A stretch of DNA of 64,000 bases from Hyphomicrobium zavarzinii ATCC 27496 (GTDB taxonomy: Bacteria > Pseudomonadota > Alphaproteobacteria > Rhizobiales > Hyphomicrobiaceae): NCBI RefSeq assembly GCF_000383415.1, contig NZ_KB911259.1:85821-149820 (forward strand). Reading direction: 5' to 3'. Below the pieces are notes generated by a model. That model was not told where the DNA came from. It ran no database searches and saw only the letters and a list, made by a program, of their open reading frames with translations. Position 1 is the stretch's first letter, and each line of letters starts with the position of its first letter. Below are positions 43,456 through 52,429 of the stretch, in pieces. The translations under genes and the position numbers were made by a program.

Positions 43456-44286
43456 ATGCTGGACGATCCGGAAGGCGCATCCGTGCGTGAGAAGCCCGTG
43501 CCCGCCCGGACTGCGGGCAATATGCTGTCTGAGGAAGTGCTCGACGTAACGCACTACACGGACAATCTTTTCAGCTTCCGCACCACCCGCACCTCGTCGT
43601 TCCGCTTCCAGAGCGGCCAGTTCACGATGATCGGCCTCATGAACGAAGGCCGCCCGCTGCTCCGCGCCTACAGCGTCGCGAGCGCCTACTACGACGACTG
43701 GCTCGAGTTCTTCAGCATCAAGGTGCCGGACGGCCCCCTCACCTCGCGCCTCCAGCACATCAAGCCGGGAGATCAGATCCTGATCGGCCCCAAGCCCACA
43801 GGCACGCTTCTACTCGGCAACCTTCGCCCCGGCACGCGTCTGCTCCTGCTAGGCACCGGCACCGGCTTCGCCCCGTTCGCGAGCGTGCTCCGCGATCCGG
43901 AGACCTACGAGCGCTTCGACACCGTGATCGTGGCCGAAGGCTGCCGCACGGTGGGCGAGCTGGCTTTTGCTGCATCTGTCGTCGAAGGCGTGAAAAACCA
44001 CGAGCTGCTGGGTGAGCTGGCCGCCGACAAACTCTACTACTACGACACCGTCACCCAGGAACCCTACCATCGCCAGGGCCGCATTCCGGATCTCATCACC
44101 TCGGGCAAACTCTTCGACGATCTCGGCCTCACGGCCCTCGACCTCGCAACGGACCGCGTGATGATCTGCGGCAACCCCGCCATGCTGGCCGACCTTACCC
44201 AGCTTTTCGCGAGCCGCGGCTTCGAGGAAGGCAACAGCGGCGAGCCGGGCGACTTTGTGATCGAGAAGGCGTTCGTGCAGCGCTGA
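43456..44286 (+). CDS. fpr: Ferredoxin-NADP+ reductase
   Basis: A 276-residue FNR-type flavoprotein. The FAD-binding barrel has RAYSVASAYYDDWLEFF (RxYS motif) and GPLTSRLQHIKPGDQI. The NADP domain has LLLLGTGTGFAPFASVLRDPE and MICGNPAML. It transfers electrons between NADPH and ferredoxin/flavodoxin. The C-terminal FVIEKAFVQR is typical of the bacterial Fpr subgroup. The ATG at 43456 has GAGGGAGC upstream. The perfect FNR/FixK box suggests oxygen-dependent control. Confidence 0.93.
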   Translation: MLDDPEGASVREKPVPARTAGNMLSEEVLDVTHYTDNLFSFRTTRTSSFRFQSGQFTMIGLMNEGRPLLRAYSVASAYYDDWLEFFSIKVPDGPLTSRLQHIKPGDQILIGPKPTGTLLLGNLRPGTRLLLLGTGTGFAPFASVLRDPETYERFDTVIVAEGCRTVGELAFAASVVEGVKNHELLGELAADKLYYYDTVTQEPYHRQGRIPDLITSGKLFDDLGLTALDLATDRVMICGNPAMLADLTQLFASRGFEEGNSGEPGDFVIEKAFVQR

Positions 44287-44320
44287 GGCGGACAGCTCTC
44301 GCGCACGAGCTATCCGGGCA

Positions 44321-45610
44321 TCACACCCCAGCCGACGCCGCCGGCGAGAGCAGAAGGCCCAGCGCGCCCGCGAGGATCGCGAGCCCGCTCGCGATAGCAA
44401 GCCGCCATCCAACCTCAGATCCCCCTGCGATCCAGCCCATCACCGTTTTGGATACCGTGTTGACGGCCACCACGATGGCGATCGCACGCGCGGCCACCTC
44501 GAGTCCGAGAGACCCTGCGCCGCCGAGCTGAGCCATCGACAGCGTGATGGCATCCACGTCCGCAATCCCCGAGATCGCCGCAAGGGCATAAACGCCGATG
44601 TCTCCCGCGTACACCGTGACCGCCTTGGCGAGCACGGAAATCACGGTGAGGAGCGCGCCGAACTGCAGCACGGTCGCAAGCTCGAACGGATTTCTGAGCA
44701 CGATCTGGCCGTCGTCGTCGCCTTCAGGGCCGCCGCTCTTGAGCAGGAACAGCGCGACGAGCGCAAGCGCAAGCCCCGCCGCACCGACCGGCCCCGCAAG
44801 CTGAGACAGAAGCGCCGCGTTGATGACGCCGACCACTACGAGAATACGCGCCATCATGGTCGCCGACGCCACCAGCGCGCTCGCGACCAGCCTGTTGCGT
44901 TCCTCGGGATGCTCCCGCGCCATCCGCGCCATGTTGAGCGTCACGGCCGTCGACGAGACGAGACCGCCGCCGACGCCAGTGAGCAGCACGCCCCGGCGAG
45001 CACCGACGATCTTGATGGCCGCATAGCCAGCAAACGACAGCACGGCGATCATGATCGTCATGAGCCACAGCGAGAACGGATTGAGCGCGCCCCACGGATC
45101 GATGGGACGGTTGGGAAGCAGCGGAAGCATCACGAACGTCATTGCGAGCAGCACGAGCCCCGACCGCAGCTCCGCCCAGGACAGCCGCTGGACCCACGCG
45201 TGCAGCACGCCCTTGAGCGCGAGCAGCGCCGCCACCACGACCCCGCCTGCCGCGGCCACCTGAACGTCACCGACCACCGCGAAAGCCCCGAGTGCGAACG
45301 CGAGCATCGCCGCGACCACTGTCGTCGCGCCGAACGTCCCGTCGTGTCCCGTCTCCCGGTAGCGATAGAAGGCGATAACCCCCGTGAACGTGGCGAAGGC
45401 CACAGCGAGCGCGACGAGACCGATGTCCCCGCCCCCGCGCGCGATCGCGCCCCACACGCCGCCGAGCACGCCGGCAAGCGCATGCGTCCGGAAGCCGGCG
45501 GCACGCTCGCCCTCGGCTTCGAGACGCGCGTGCCAGCCCCTTTCGAGCCCGATCACGAGACCGATGGCGAGGGAGACCGAAAGGCGTTGAAACAGGTCGA
45601 GCGTGTCCAT
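44321..45610 (-). CDS. MgtC/SapB family membrane protein with DUF4010
   Basis: About 429 residues and roughly twelve helices. The N-terminal part is MgtC-like (MDTLDLFQRLSVSLAIGLVI, GLERGW, then GFRTHALAGVLGG); the C-terminal two-thirds matches DUF4010 (GARRGVLLTGVGGGLVSSTAVTLNMAR, ISGIADVDAITLSMAQL). Such proteins are found in ion homeostasis contexts but the function is not settled. I prefer ATG 45610, where family members start; an ATG at 45634 would add eight residues. It is convergent with fpr. Confidence 0.87.
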   Translation of the reverse strand: MDTLDLFQRLSVSLAIGLVIGLERGWHARLEAEGERAAGFRTHALAGVLGGVWGAIARGGGDIGLVALAVAFATFTGVIAFYRYRETGHDGTFGATTVVAAMLAFALGAFAVVGDVQVAAAGGVVVAALLALKGVLHAWVQRLSWAELRSGLVLLAMTFVMLPLLPNRPIDPWGALNPFSLWLMTIMIAVLSFAGYAAIKIVGARRGVLLTGVGGGLVSSTAVTLNMARMAREHPEERNRLVASALVASATMMARILVVVGVINAALLSQLAGPVGAAGLALALVALFLLKSGGPEGDDDGQIVLRNPFELATVLQFGALLTVISVLAKAVTVYAGDIGVYALAAISGIADVDAITLSMAQLGGAGSLGLEVAARAIAIVVAVNTVSKTVMGWIAGGSEVGWRLAIASGLAILAGALGLLLSPAASAGV

Positions 45611-45755
45611 GACGGGAGAGTAATGAGGGTGCATTGCCAGTCAATTGCGCCGCCTCAAGTGCCTTTCCCTAAGGGGGGAGGGCAGGCCTATCCATCGCCC
45701 CTCGTCAGTCTGCTGTCAGCTTCCCCCCGATATGAGGATCCCTACGATCCAGTAA

Positions 45756-46085
45756 ATGGCCCTGACCCGTTCGCGTGACATGAACCCTGATCGACCCGGC
45801 GCCTATCTCTGCTTCGACCCGCGTGATCCCGCCCAGCACGTCCACGATCGTGCGACCTGGAAGCTCTCCGACAACGCGATCCTGATCTCCGCGACCATGC
45901 TGTTCGCAGCACACGAAGGTAAATGCCCGATCAGTTGGGAGAAAGTTGCTGCCCTCGCCGACCTTTGTGAGGATCCGGAGTTCCTGCCGCAGCCGGACAT
46001 GCCTCCCCGCAGACTAGCCACGCGGGATGAGACCGACGCCATGCTGCGCTCGGTGCTCCTCAAGGCCGAGCCCCAAGGCGGTTGA
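45756..46085 (+). CDS. Small conserved-type hypothetical protein
   Basis: A 109-residue soluble protein: a start segment (YLCFDPRDPAQHVHDRATWK), a helix (ILISATMLFAAHEGKCPISWEKVAALADLC), then a Pro-rich linker and a charged helix (RRLATRDETDAMLRSVLLKA). No family is recognised. A second in-frame ATG at 45780 is possible. It is followed by the arsR-SRPBCC unit on the same strand after about 120 bp. Confidence 0.55.
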   Translation: MALTRSRDMNPDRPGAYLCFDPRDPAQHVHDRATWKLSDNAILISATMLFAAHEGKCPISWEKVAALADLCEDPEFLPQPDMPPRRLATRDETDAMLRSVLLKAEPQGG

Positions 46086-46208
46086 GCACGCTCCAAAACC
46101 AACTCTGCGAAAAACACTGCTCACTTGCCGCCCCGCCATGGACACGCCCCGCTCGTCCGGGCAGAGATCGGTTTGACAACCCGATCCGTTCATGGAACTC
46201 TCAATCGA

Positions 46209-46568
46209 ATGGTTGAAGATCGCACCGAGCACCTGGACAATCTCTTTCACGCCCTCGCGAACGGCACCCGTCGCGAGATCGTGAGCCTTCTTGCCGCGCG
46301 CCCCCACAACGTCGGCGAACTGGCCCCCCGGTTCGACATGTCGCTCGCCGCGGTTTCCAAGCATGTCAAATCGCTCGAGCGCGCCGGCCTCATCAACCGG
46401 GAGGTGAGCGGCCGCAATCACATCTGCAGCCTCAAGCCCGAGGCTCTAGGCGAAGCCTTTCAGTGGTTGAGTGCATACGAGCATTTCTGGCAGGATCGCC
46501 TCGACGCCCTCGAACGCGTTCTCGCACAAGCGAACGGGAAGACCCGTGGCCGCTCGAAACAAAAATAA
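46209..46568 (+). CDS. ArsR-family transcriptional regulator
   Basis: A 119-residue winged-helix repressor: LDNLFHALANGTRREIVSLLAARPHNVGEL, then the recognition helix MSLAAVSKHVKSLERAGLINREVSGR. No metal-binding Cys pair is evident. This subgroup is regularly paired with an SRPBCC (AHSA1) protein, as here, where the next gene overlaps its end by 23 bp. The start ATG 46209 is preferred over a longer frame from 46125. It probably controls its own operon. Confidence 0.9.
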   Translation: MVEDRTEHLDNLFHALANGTRREIVSLLAARPHNVGELAPRFDMSLAAVSKHVKSLERAGLINREVSGRNHICSLKPEALGEAFQWLSAYEHFWQDRLDALERVLAQANGKTRGRSKQK

Positions 46569-47673
46569 GAACGTTTCCGTCGTCCTGGTGCGAAAGCTGA
46601 GCTCGCCCGCGCGCTCGGTCTTTGCCGCCTGGACAGAGCCGGGCCTTCTCGCGAAATGGCTGGCGCCGGGCGCCCACGTCGTCACCTCGGTGATGGTCGA
46701 CCTCAGAAAAGGCGGGCGATACCGCCTCGAAGGCGTAGGCGGAGACGGCAAGCCCTATTCCTTCTCCGGAACCTATCTTGAGCTTGCCGAGGATCGCCGC
46801 GTCGCCATGTCGTGGAGCTATGACGGCCCCATTACGTCCCTCAAGGGCGGCGCTTCGGTCGTCATCGCCGATATCCGCTCCCTCGAGCCGGACGTGACGG
46901 AGCTGACCCTCACCCACGAGAAGCTCTCCGAGCGCGACGCAGCCGAGGTCTACCGTGTGAGCTGGACCGAGTGCATGGAAAAGCTCGCAGACGTTACCTG
47001 TCTCTGCACGAAAGACAGGGACCCGAGCGGCGAACGGGACGCGTCCGACTTCTTCTCCGACAGCCAGCGGGATTTCCAGGATCGCTTCGATACGCGTCGC
47101 TTGGCCGACCGGCTGGAAGCCGTTCTCGTCCACGACCACTTGAGCGCGGTCGATGCGTCTTTCATCACCCGCCAGAACATGTTCTTCCTCGCCACGACCG
47201 ACGCCTACGGCCAGCCGAACTGCTCCTACAAAGGCGGAGCCCGCGGATTCGTGACCATCGTCGACGACAAGACGCTGGCCTTCCCGGATTACGACGGCAA
47301 CGGTATGCATCTCTCCGTCGGCAACATTGATGAAACCAACAAGGTGGGGCTGCTCTTCATCGATTTCGAGCGCCAGTCACGCTTGCGCATCCTCGGCAAG
47401 GCGCAGGTGTCCGAACGCGACCCGCTGATGGAGCGCTATCCCGGCGCGAAGCTCATTGTCCGCGTCGTAATCGACTCCCTCTTCTCGAACTGCCCGCGCT
47501 ACATCCACAAGATGCAGCTCGTCGAGGAATCGTACTTCGTGCCGAAAGAGGACGGCGAGGAGCGCATCCCCTCGTGGAAACGCCTCGGCGCCGTGGCCGA
47601 CGTGCTCCCCGAGGAAGACAAGCACGCCGCCGGAACCGACACCGACCTCGACAAGACCCTCAACAAACACTGA
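46546..47673 (+). CDS. Fusion of SRPBCC (AHSA1) and PNPOx-like flavin domain
   Basis: About 375 residues. The N-terminal domain (about 10-135) is an AHSA1/SRPBCC ligand-binding fold: LVRKLSSPARSVFAAWTEPG, LLAKWLAPG, DLRKGGRYRLEGVGGDGKPY, TECMEKLADV. A linker near 150 leads to SDFFSDSQRDFQDRFDTRR, which looks like the native start of a free-standing pyridoxamine-5-phosphate-oxidase-like protein, then FFLATTDAYGQPNCSYKGGARGF and RLRILGKAQV (FMN-binding barrel). The GTG at 46546 follows GGGAAG and overlaps arsR. The two domains are usually separate proteins. Activity on a small ligand or peroxide is possible; the substrate is unknown. Confidence 0.85.
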   Translation: MAARNKNKNVSVVLVRKLSSPARSVFAAWTEPGLLAKWLAPGAHVVTSVMVDLRKGGRYRLEGVGGDGKPYSFSGTYLELAEDRRVAMSWSYDGPITSLKGGASVVIADIRSLEPDVTELTLTHEKLSERDAAEVYRVSWTECMEKLADVTCLCTKDRDPSGERDASDFFSDSQRDFQDRFDTRRLADRLEAVLVHDHLSAVDASFITRQNMFFLATTDAYGQPNCSYKGGARGFVTIVDDKTLAFPDYDGNGMHLSVGNIDETNKVGLLFIDFERQSRLRILGKAQVSERDPLMERYPGAKLIVRVVIDSLFSNCPRYIHKMQLVEESYFVPKEDGEERIPSWKRLGAVADVLPEEDKHAAGTDTDLDKTLNKH

Positions 47674-47701
47674 CGTATCAGCAGCCGGCTTCCCGCGCGA
47701 C

Positions 47702-47727
47702 AGCGCCCGGCTATCATGGCGGGCGCT
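47702..47727 (+). terminator. Terminator-like hairpin
   Basis: AGCGCCCG and CGGGCGCT form an 8-bp stem with a 10-nt loop, 29 bp after the fusion gene stop. No T run. Confidence 0.5.
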
Positions 47728-48035
47728 GAGATGCCGTCTGGCGCGAGAATGCCGGACGCGCACGCGACATGCTGCGCCGAACCGTCAGCTCATCAAACTA
47801 TCCGTACACGTTGACGGTGCCAAATCTTCTGTGGATTTCTAAAAATTGGCTCCAATTGACGGAGAACAACTCCAGCTCGCGCGACACGGCTTAGGGAGAG
47901 AGCAGGGAAATTTAAATGACGATCTGAACTTCGCATTTGCGAAGGGACCTAGTCGACAGTTTTTCATTTTTTCGATCACCGATGCGTCTTACACAGATGC
48001 TATGAGTATTGTCGCAACCGGCCGAGACCACGACC
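47728..48035. other. nap promoter region
   Basis: A 308-bp AT-richer gap before napE. It has a symmetric 14-bp palindrome at 47844-47857 (AATTGG-CT-CCAATT). No FNR/FixK or sigma-54 element is evident. Confidence 0.45.
47844..47857. repeat. Palindrome upstream of nap operon
   Basis: AATTGG-CT-CCAATT is perfectly symmetric and lies about 180 bp upstream of napE. It may be an operator for an unknown regulator. Confidence 0.4.
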
Positions 48036-48254
48036 ATGGACAAACTCGCACGCCGACGCCGGCTTGAGCTCCACGTTCTCGTGGCCCTCACCCTTGTGCT
48101 CGCCCCCGCGCTCGCCATCGCGACAGTGGGAAGCTACGGCCTCTCGGTCTGGCTCTATCAGATGGTGGCAGGCCCCCCGAAAGCCCCACGCGCCACGCCC
48201 GTCTCGCCGACGGAGCCCATCGTCAACCCGACATCTCACATCGAAAAACCGTAA
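48036..48254 (+). CDS. napE: NapE, small membrane component of nitrate reductase operon
   Basis: A 72-residue protein with one membrane helix (LVALTLVLAPALAIATVGSYGLSVWLYQMV) and AGPP at the end of the helix, the NapE pattern. Its function is not established; it always accompanies nap genes. The ATG at 48036 is preferred to an upstream TTG. It is the first gene of napEDABC, 9 bp before napD. Confidence 0.85.
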   Translation: MDKLARRRRLELHVLVALTLVLAPALAIATVGSYGLSVWLYQMVAGPPKAPRATPVSPTEPIVNPTSHIEKP

Positions 48255-48263
48255 GGAGCGCCC

Positions 48264-48587
48264 ATGGATGCCTCACGCCGCGCTTTCATTCACGGACAGT
48301 GGAACGCCAGCTATCCGGAAGCGGCCTCCGAGCGCCCTCCGGAAACGGAGATCATGAGCCTGATCGTTCAGGCCAGGCCCGAGCATCTGCCCGATCTGAT
48401 AAGAGCCATTTCCGCTCTCGAAGGCGTGGAGGTCCACGGCCACGACCCGGCCGGAAAGATCGTCGTCGTGGTGGAAGCCGAGACCCAGCGCCTCGCCGGC
48501 GATCGCATGATCGAAATCGACAGGCTCCCGAACGTCGTTTCCGTAGCGATGGTGTTCCAGGCCACGCACTCCGATGCGTTGGCCTGA
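48264..48587 (+). CDS. napD: NapD chaperone with a NapF-like N-terminal extension
   Basis: A 107-residue protein. Residues from about 31 (MSLIVQARPEHLPDLIRAISALEG) to VVVVEAETQ and VVSVAMVFQ are NapD, the chaperone that binds the NapA Tat signal. The first about 25 residues (MDASRRAFIHGQW...) instead resemble the start of NapF (E. coli NapF begins with IDASRRGILTGRW), an iron-sulfur protein not found in this operon. The upstream ATG has a strong AAGGAG, 5 nt away. The internal ATG at 48354 also has ACGGAG nearby, so a shorter normal NapD may also be made. Confidence 0.88.
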   Translation: MDASRRAFIHGQWNASYPEAASERPPETEIMSLIVQARPEHLPDLIRAISALEGVEVHGHDPAGKIVVVVEAETQRLAGDRMIEIDRLPNVVSVAMVFQATHSDALA

Positions 48588-48628
48588 ACGCAACATAAGC
48601 CCGACCCAGACGACCTGAAGGTGTGATC

Positions 48629-51148
48629 ATGACCGAGGCGACACTCGACCGGCGGACCATTCTGAAGCTTCAGGCAGCGGCCACCGCCGCCGCAGCAGCG
48701 GGGCTTCAGCTCCCAGCAAGCGCCACCAACCTTCCGACCGGGGTCGACGCCACCCAGCTCACCTGGAGCAAGGCGCCCTGCCGTTTCTGCGGCACAGGCT
48801 GTGGCGTGATGGTCGCCACGAAATCCGGGCGCGTCGTCGCCACCCATGGCGATGCCAAGGCCGAGGTGAACCGCGGCCTCAATTGCGTGAAGGGCTATTT
48901 CCTCTCCAAGATCATGTACGGCGAGGATCGCCTCACGCAGCCGCTGTTGAGAAAGAAGAACGGAAAGTTCGACAAGAACGGCGACTTCACGCCCGTCTCG
49001 TGGGACGAGGCTTTCGACATCATGGAGGAAAAGTTCAAGGCCGCCCTCCAGAAGCACGGGCCATCGGGCGTCGGCATCTTCGGGTCCGGCCAATGGACCA
49101 TCTGGGAAGGCTACGCGGCCTCCAAGCTCTTCAAGGGCGGCTTCCGTTCGAACAACATCGACCCCAATGCGCGCCATTGCATGGCTTCTGCGGCCGCGGG
49201 CTTCATGCGCACCTTCGGCATCGACGAGCCGATGGGATGCTACGACGACATCGAGGCCACCGACGCATTCGTACTGTGGGGCTCGAACATGGCCGAGATG
49301 CACCCGATCCTCTGGACCCGGGTGGCAGACCGCCGTCTCTCGGCACCTCACGTCAAGGTCGCTGTGCTCTCCACCTTCGAGCATCGCTCGTTCGACTTGG
49401 CCGATCTTCCCATCGTCTTCAAGCCCCAGTCGGACTTGGCGCTCCTCAACGCGATCGCAAACCACATCATCCAGACCGGGCGCGTGAACAAGGATTTCGT
49501 CGACAGGCACACGCTGTTCAAGCGCGGACAGGCCGACATCGGCTATGGCCTGCGCCCGGAGCATCCCTTGCAGCAACGCGCCAGCGGCAAGGACAAGCCG
49601 AACGATGCGACCGACATGTCCTTCGACGACTTCGCACAGTTCGTCTCCGAGTACACCTTCGAGAAGGCCGCCGAAATCTCGGGTGTCGAAGCGCGCCACA
49701 TCGAGCAGCTTGCCGAGCTCTACGCCGACCCCAAGACCAAGGTCGTGAGCTTCTGGACCATGGGCTTCAACCAGCACACGCGCGGCGTGTGGGCCAATAA
49801 CCTCGTCTACAACATCCATCTCCTGACCGGAAAGATCTCCGAGCCCGGCAACAGCCCGTTCTCGCTCACCGGCCAGCCCTCCGCATGCGGAACGGCTCGC
49901 GAGGTCGGCACCTTTTCCCACCGCCTGCCCGCGGACATGGTCGTGACCAACAAGGAGCATCGCGCCAAGACGGAGAAGATCTGGAACCTTCCCGAAGGCA
50001 CCATCCCCGACAAGCCGGGCTATCACGCCGTTCTGCAGAACCGGATGCTCAAGGACGGCAAGCTCAACGCCTATTGGGTGCAGGTGAACAACAACCTGCA
50101 GGCGGCCGCGAACTGCAACGAGGAGACGCTGCCCGGCTATCGCAACCCCGACAACTTCGTCGTCGTGTCGGACGTCTATCCCACCGTGACGGCGCTCGCC
50201 GCCGATCTCATCCTGCCGACGGCCATGTGGGTCGAGAAAGAAGGCGCTTACGGCAACGCCGAGCGGCGCACGCACTTCTGGCACCAGCTCGTAAAGCCGC
50301 CCGGCGAAGCCCGCTCCGACGTCTGGCAGCTCGTGGAGTTCTCCAAACGCTTCAAGATCGAGGACGTGTGGCCCGCGGACCTTATCAAGAAGAAGCCCGA
50401 CACCGCCGGCAAGACGCTGTACGAGGTTCTCTTCCGCAACGGCAAGGTCGACAAGTTCGCGCCTACCGAGGTCGAGGCCGGCTACGACAACGACGAGGCC
50501 GCCCACTTCGGCTTCTATCTGCAGAAGGGCCTGTTCGAGGAGTATGCCGAGTTCGGCCGCGGCCATGGCCATGACCTCGCGCCCTTCGACACCTATCATC
50601 AGGTTCGCGGCCTGCGCTGGCCGGTGGTCGACGGCAAGGAAACGCGCTGGCGCTTCCGCGAGGGCCTCGACCCCTACGCGAAGCCCGGCACCGGCGTCGA
50701 CTTCTACGGACACGCCGATGGCAAGGCGTGGATCTACGCCCTGCCTTACGAGCCCGCCGCGGAAAGCCCGGATACGGATTTCCCGTTCTGGCTCACCACC
50801 GGCCGCGTGCTCGAGCACTGGCATTCCGGCTCAATGACGCGCCGCGTGCCCGAGTTGTATCGCGCCGTTCCCGAAGCCCTCTGCTACATGAACCCTGACG
50901 ACGCGGCGGAGATGAACCTGCGGCGCGGCCAGGAGATCCGCGTCACCTCGCGCCGCGGCTACATACGCGCGCGCATCGAGGTCTCAGGCCGCAACAAGCC
51001 GCCGCGCGGCGTGATCTTCGTGCCGTGGTTCGACGAGAGCAAGCTCATCAACAAGGTGACGCTCGACGCGACCGATCCCATCTCGCTGCAGACGGACTAC
51101 AAGAAGTGCGCCGTCCGCATCGAAAGATCCGAGGAGGGCAGCATATGA
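48629..51148 (+). CDS. napA: Periplasmic nitrate reductase catalytic subunit NapA
   Basis: An 839-residue Mo-bis-MGD enzyme that reduces nitrate to nitrite in the periplasm. The Tat signal ([19 protein letters not shown]) is at the N-terminus. The [4Fe-4S] ligands are Cys51, 54, 58 and 86 ([12 protein letters not shown] ... LNCVKG). The Mo ligand is Cys184 in [10 protein letters not shown]. The C-terminal domain has [21 protein letters not shown], typical of NapA. I use ATG 48629; a GTG two codons upstream is less likely. It overlaps napB by 4 bp. Confidence 0.97.
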   Translation: MTEATLDRRTILKLQAAATAAAAAGLQLPASATNLPTGVDATQLTWSKAPCRFCGTGCGVMVATKSGRVVATHGDAKAEVNRGLNCVKGYFLSKIMYGEDRLTQPLLRKKNGKFDKNGDFTPVSWDEAFDIMEEKFKAALQKHGPSGVGIFGSGQWTIWEGYAASKLFKGGFRSNNIDPNARHCMASAAAGFMRTFGIDEPMGCYDDIEATDAFVLWGSNMAEMHPILWTRVADRRLSAPHVKVAVLSTFEHRSFDLADLPIVFKPQSDLALLNAIANHIIQTGRVNKDFVDRHTLFKRGQADIGYGLRPEHPLQQRASGKDKPNDATDMSFDDFAQFVSEYTFEKAAEISGVEARHIEQLAELYADPKTKVVSFWTMGFNQHTRGVWANNLVYNIHLLTGKISEPGNSPFSLTGQPSACGTAREVGTFSHRLPADMVVTNKEHRAKTEKIWNLPEGTIPDKPGYHAVLQNRMLKDGKLNAYWVQVNNNLQAAANCNEETLPGYRNPDNFVVVSDVYPTVTALAADLILPTAMWVEKEGAYGNAERRTHFWHQLVKPPGEARSDVWQLVEFSKRFKIEDVWPADLIKKKPDTAGKTLYEVLFRNGKVDKFAPTEVEAGYDNDEAAHFGFYLQKGLFEEYAEFGRGHGHDLAPFDTYHQVRGLRWPVVDGKETRWRFREGLDPYAKPGTGVDFYGHADGKAWIYALPYEPAAESPDTDFPFWLTTGRVLEHWHSGSMTRRVPELYRAVPEALCYMNPDDAAEMNLRRGQEIRVTSRRGYIRARIEVSGRNKPPRGVIFVPWFDESKLINKVTLDATDPISLQTDYKKCAVRIERSEEGSI

Positions 51149-51651
51149 CATCGCGCGCCAAGCTCGGTCTCGGCGGATGCGCTGCCGCGCTCGCTCTCCT
51201 CATCGTCGCGCTCGCGATCCCACAGTCGCCTTCGCTGTCGGAAAGCCCGGAGCCCCTGCACTCGAACCTGCGCGGCCCGGTTCCCTTGAACGAGGAAGGC
51301 CCCGCGCATCGCATGACGCCCGAGGTCAACACCGCCGATCGCGAGATCAGGAACTACCCCGAGCAGCCGCCGCTCGTTCCACACCGCGTGGACGGCTATC
51401 AGCTCGACCGCAACGTCAACAAGTGCCTCTCATGCCATGCGCGCTCGCGCACCGGCGAGAGCCAGGCGCCGATGCTGTCCATCACCCACTTCATGGACCG
51501 TGACGGCCAGTTCCTGGCGACCGTATCGCCGCGCCGCTACTTCTGCACGCAGTGCCACGTGCCGCAGCACGCCGTCAAAGCTCCCGTAGGGAACACCTTC
51601 GTCGACGTGGATACGGTCCTGCGTAACGCGACGGGGAAGGCGCCGGAATGA
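51145..51651 (+). CDS. napB: NapB, diheme cytochrome c subunit of nitrate reductase
   Basis: A 168-residue periplasmic cytochrome with two heme motifs: CLSCH (in [13 protein letters not shown]) and CTQCH (in [12 protein letters not shown]). A signal sequence of about 28 residues leads it ([18 protein letters not shown]). It passes electrons from NapC to NapA. The ATG at 51145 overlaps the napA stop and has GAGGAGGG upstream, showing translational coupling. Confidence 0.96.
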   Translation: MTSRAKLGLGGCAAALALLIVALAIPQSPSLSESPEPLHSNLRGPVPLNEEGPAHRMTPEVNTADREIRNYPEQPPLVPHRVDGYQLDRNVNKCLSCHARSRTGESQAPMLSITHFMDRDGQFLATVSPRRYFCTQCHVPQHAVKAPVGNTFVDVDTVLRNATGKAPE

Positions 51652-52322
51652 TGAACTCTGGCACACGCTTCTCCCCTGCGGCCATCAAGGGCCGGATCGC
51701 GCGAGCACGCGTTCGCCTCGCGGCATTCCCCTGGCGCGAGCGTGCGCTCGAATATTGGAACGTGCTGACCACGCCCAGCACGGCTTACAGCCTGGGCTTC
51801 CTCATCATCGCGGGATTCCTCGCAGGCATTCTGTTCTGGGGCGGCTTCAACACCGCGCTCGAAGCCACCAACACCGAGAAGTTCTGCACGAGCTGCCACG
51901 AGATGCGCGACAACGTGTTCGCGGAGCTGAAATCGACCATCCACTATTCAAACCGCTCCGGCGTGCGCGCCACCTGCCCCGATTGCCACGTCCCCCACAA
52001 CTGGACCGACAAGATCGCCCGCAAGATGCAGGCCTCCAAGGAAGTGTGGGGCAAGATCTTCGGCACCATCGACACCCGCGAGAAGTTTCTCGACAAACGC
52101 CTGGAGCTCGCCGCGCACGAATGGTTGCGGCTCAAATCGAACGACTCGCTCGAATGCCGCAATTGCCATTCCGCCCAATCCATGGACGTGGCGCGGCAAA
52201 GCCCGCGTGCCGCCTCCGCCCACGAACGCTACCTGTTCACCGGCCAGAAGACGTGCATCGACTGCCATAAGGGCATCGCCCACAAGCTCCCGGACATGGC
52301 GTCCGTGCCCGGCTGGCAATGA
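51648..52322 (+). CDS. napC: NapC/NirT tetraheme cytochrome c quinol dehydrogenase
   Basis: A 224-residue membrane-anchored cytochrome. One helix (about 47-68, [20 protein letters not shown]) is followed by four heme motifs: CTSCH, CPDCH, CRNCH and CIDCH. It oxidises quinol and feeds NapB. It overlaps the napB stop by 4 bp and closes the operon. The four-heme count and size match NapC rather than the longer NrfH/CymA relatives. Confidence 0.96.
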   Translation: MMNSGTRFSPAAIKGRIARARVRLAAFPWRERALEYWNVLTTPSTAYSLGFLIIAGFLAGILFWGGFNTALEATNTEKFCTSCHEMRDNVFAELKSTIHYSNRSGVRATCPDCHVPHNWTDKIARKMQASKEVWGKIFGTIDTREKFLDKRLELAAHEWLRLKSNDSLECRNCHSAQSMDVARQSPRAASAHERYLFTGQKTCIDCHKGIAHKLPDMASVPGWQ

Positions 52323-52411
52323 AGGCGCGTCCGCCCAGACGCACGGCAACTTGATCGCTTTTTGAGCAACCGCGCGAGATCGCGAATACGAGCCATTGAG
52401 TGGCGCCGCAA

Positions 52412-52429
52412 GGCCGCTATTTTGCGGCC
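52412..52429 (+). repeat. Hairpin abutting the glsA start codon
   Basis: GGCCGC, loop TATTTT, GCGGCC: a perfect 6-bp stem that ends directly before the ATG at 52430, where the ribosome binding site would be expected. Confidence 0.5.

Noticed and set aside
47728..48035. FNR/FixK box upstream of nap (TTGAC at about 47810)
   Set aside because: The right half-site does not match TCAA, so I do not call it.
48368..50824. 818-codon minus-strand frame opposite napA
   Set aside because: napA carries all its catalytic motifs; the opposite frame has no recognisable domain.
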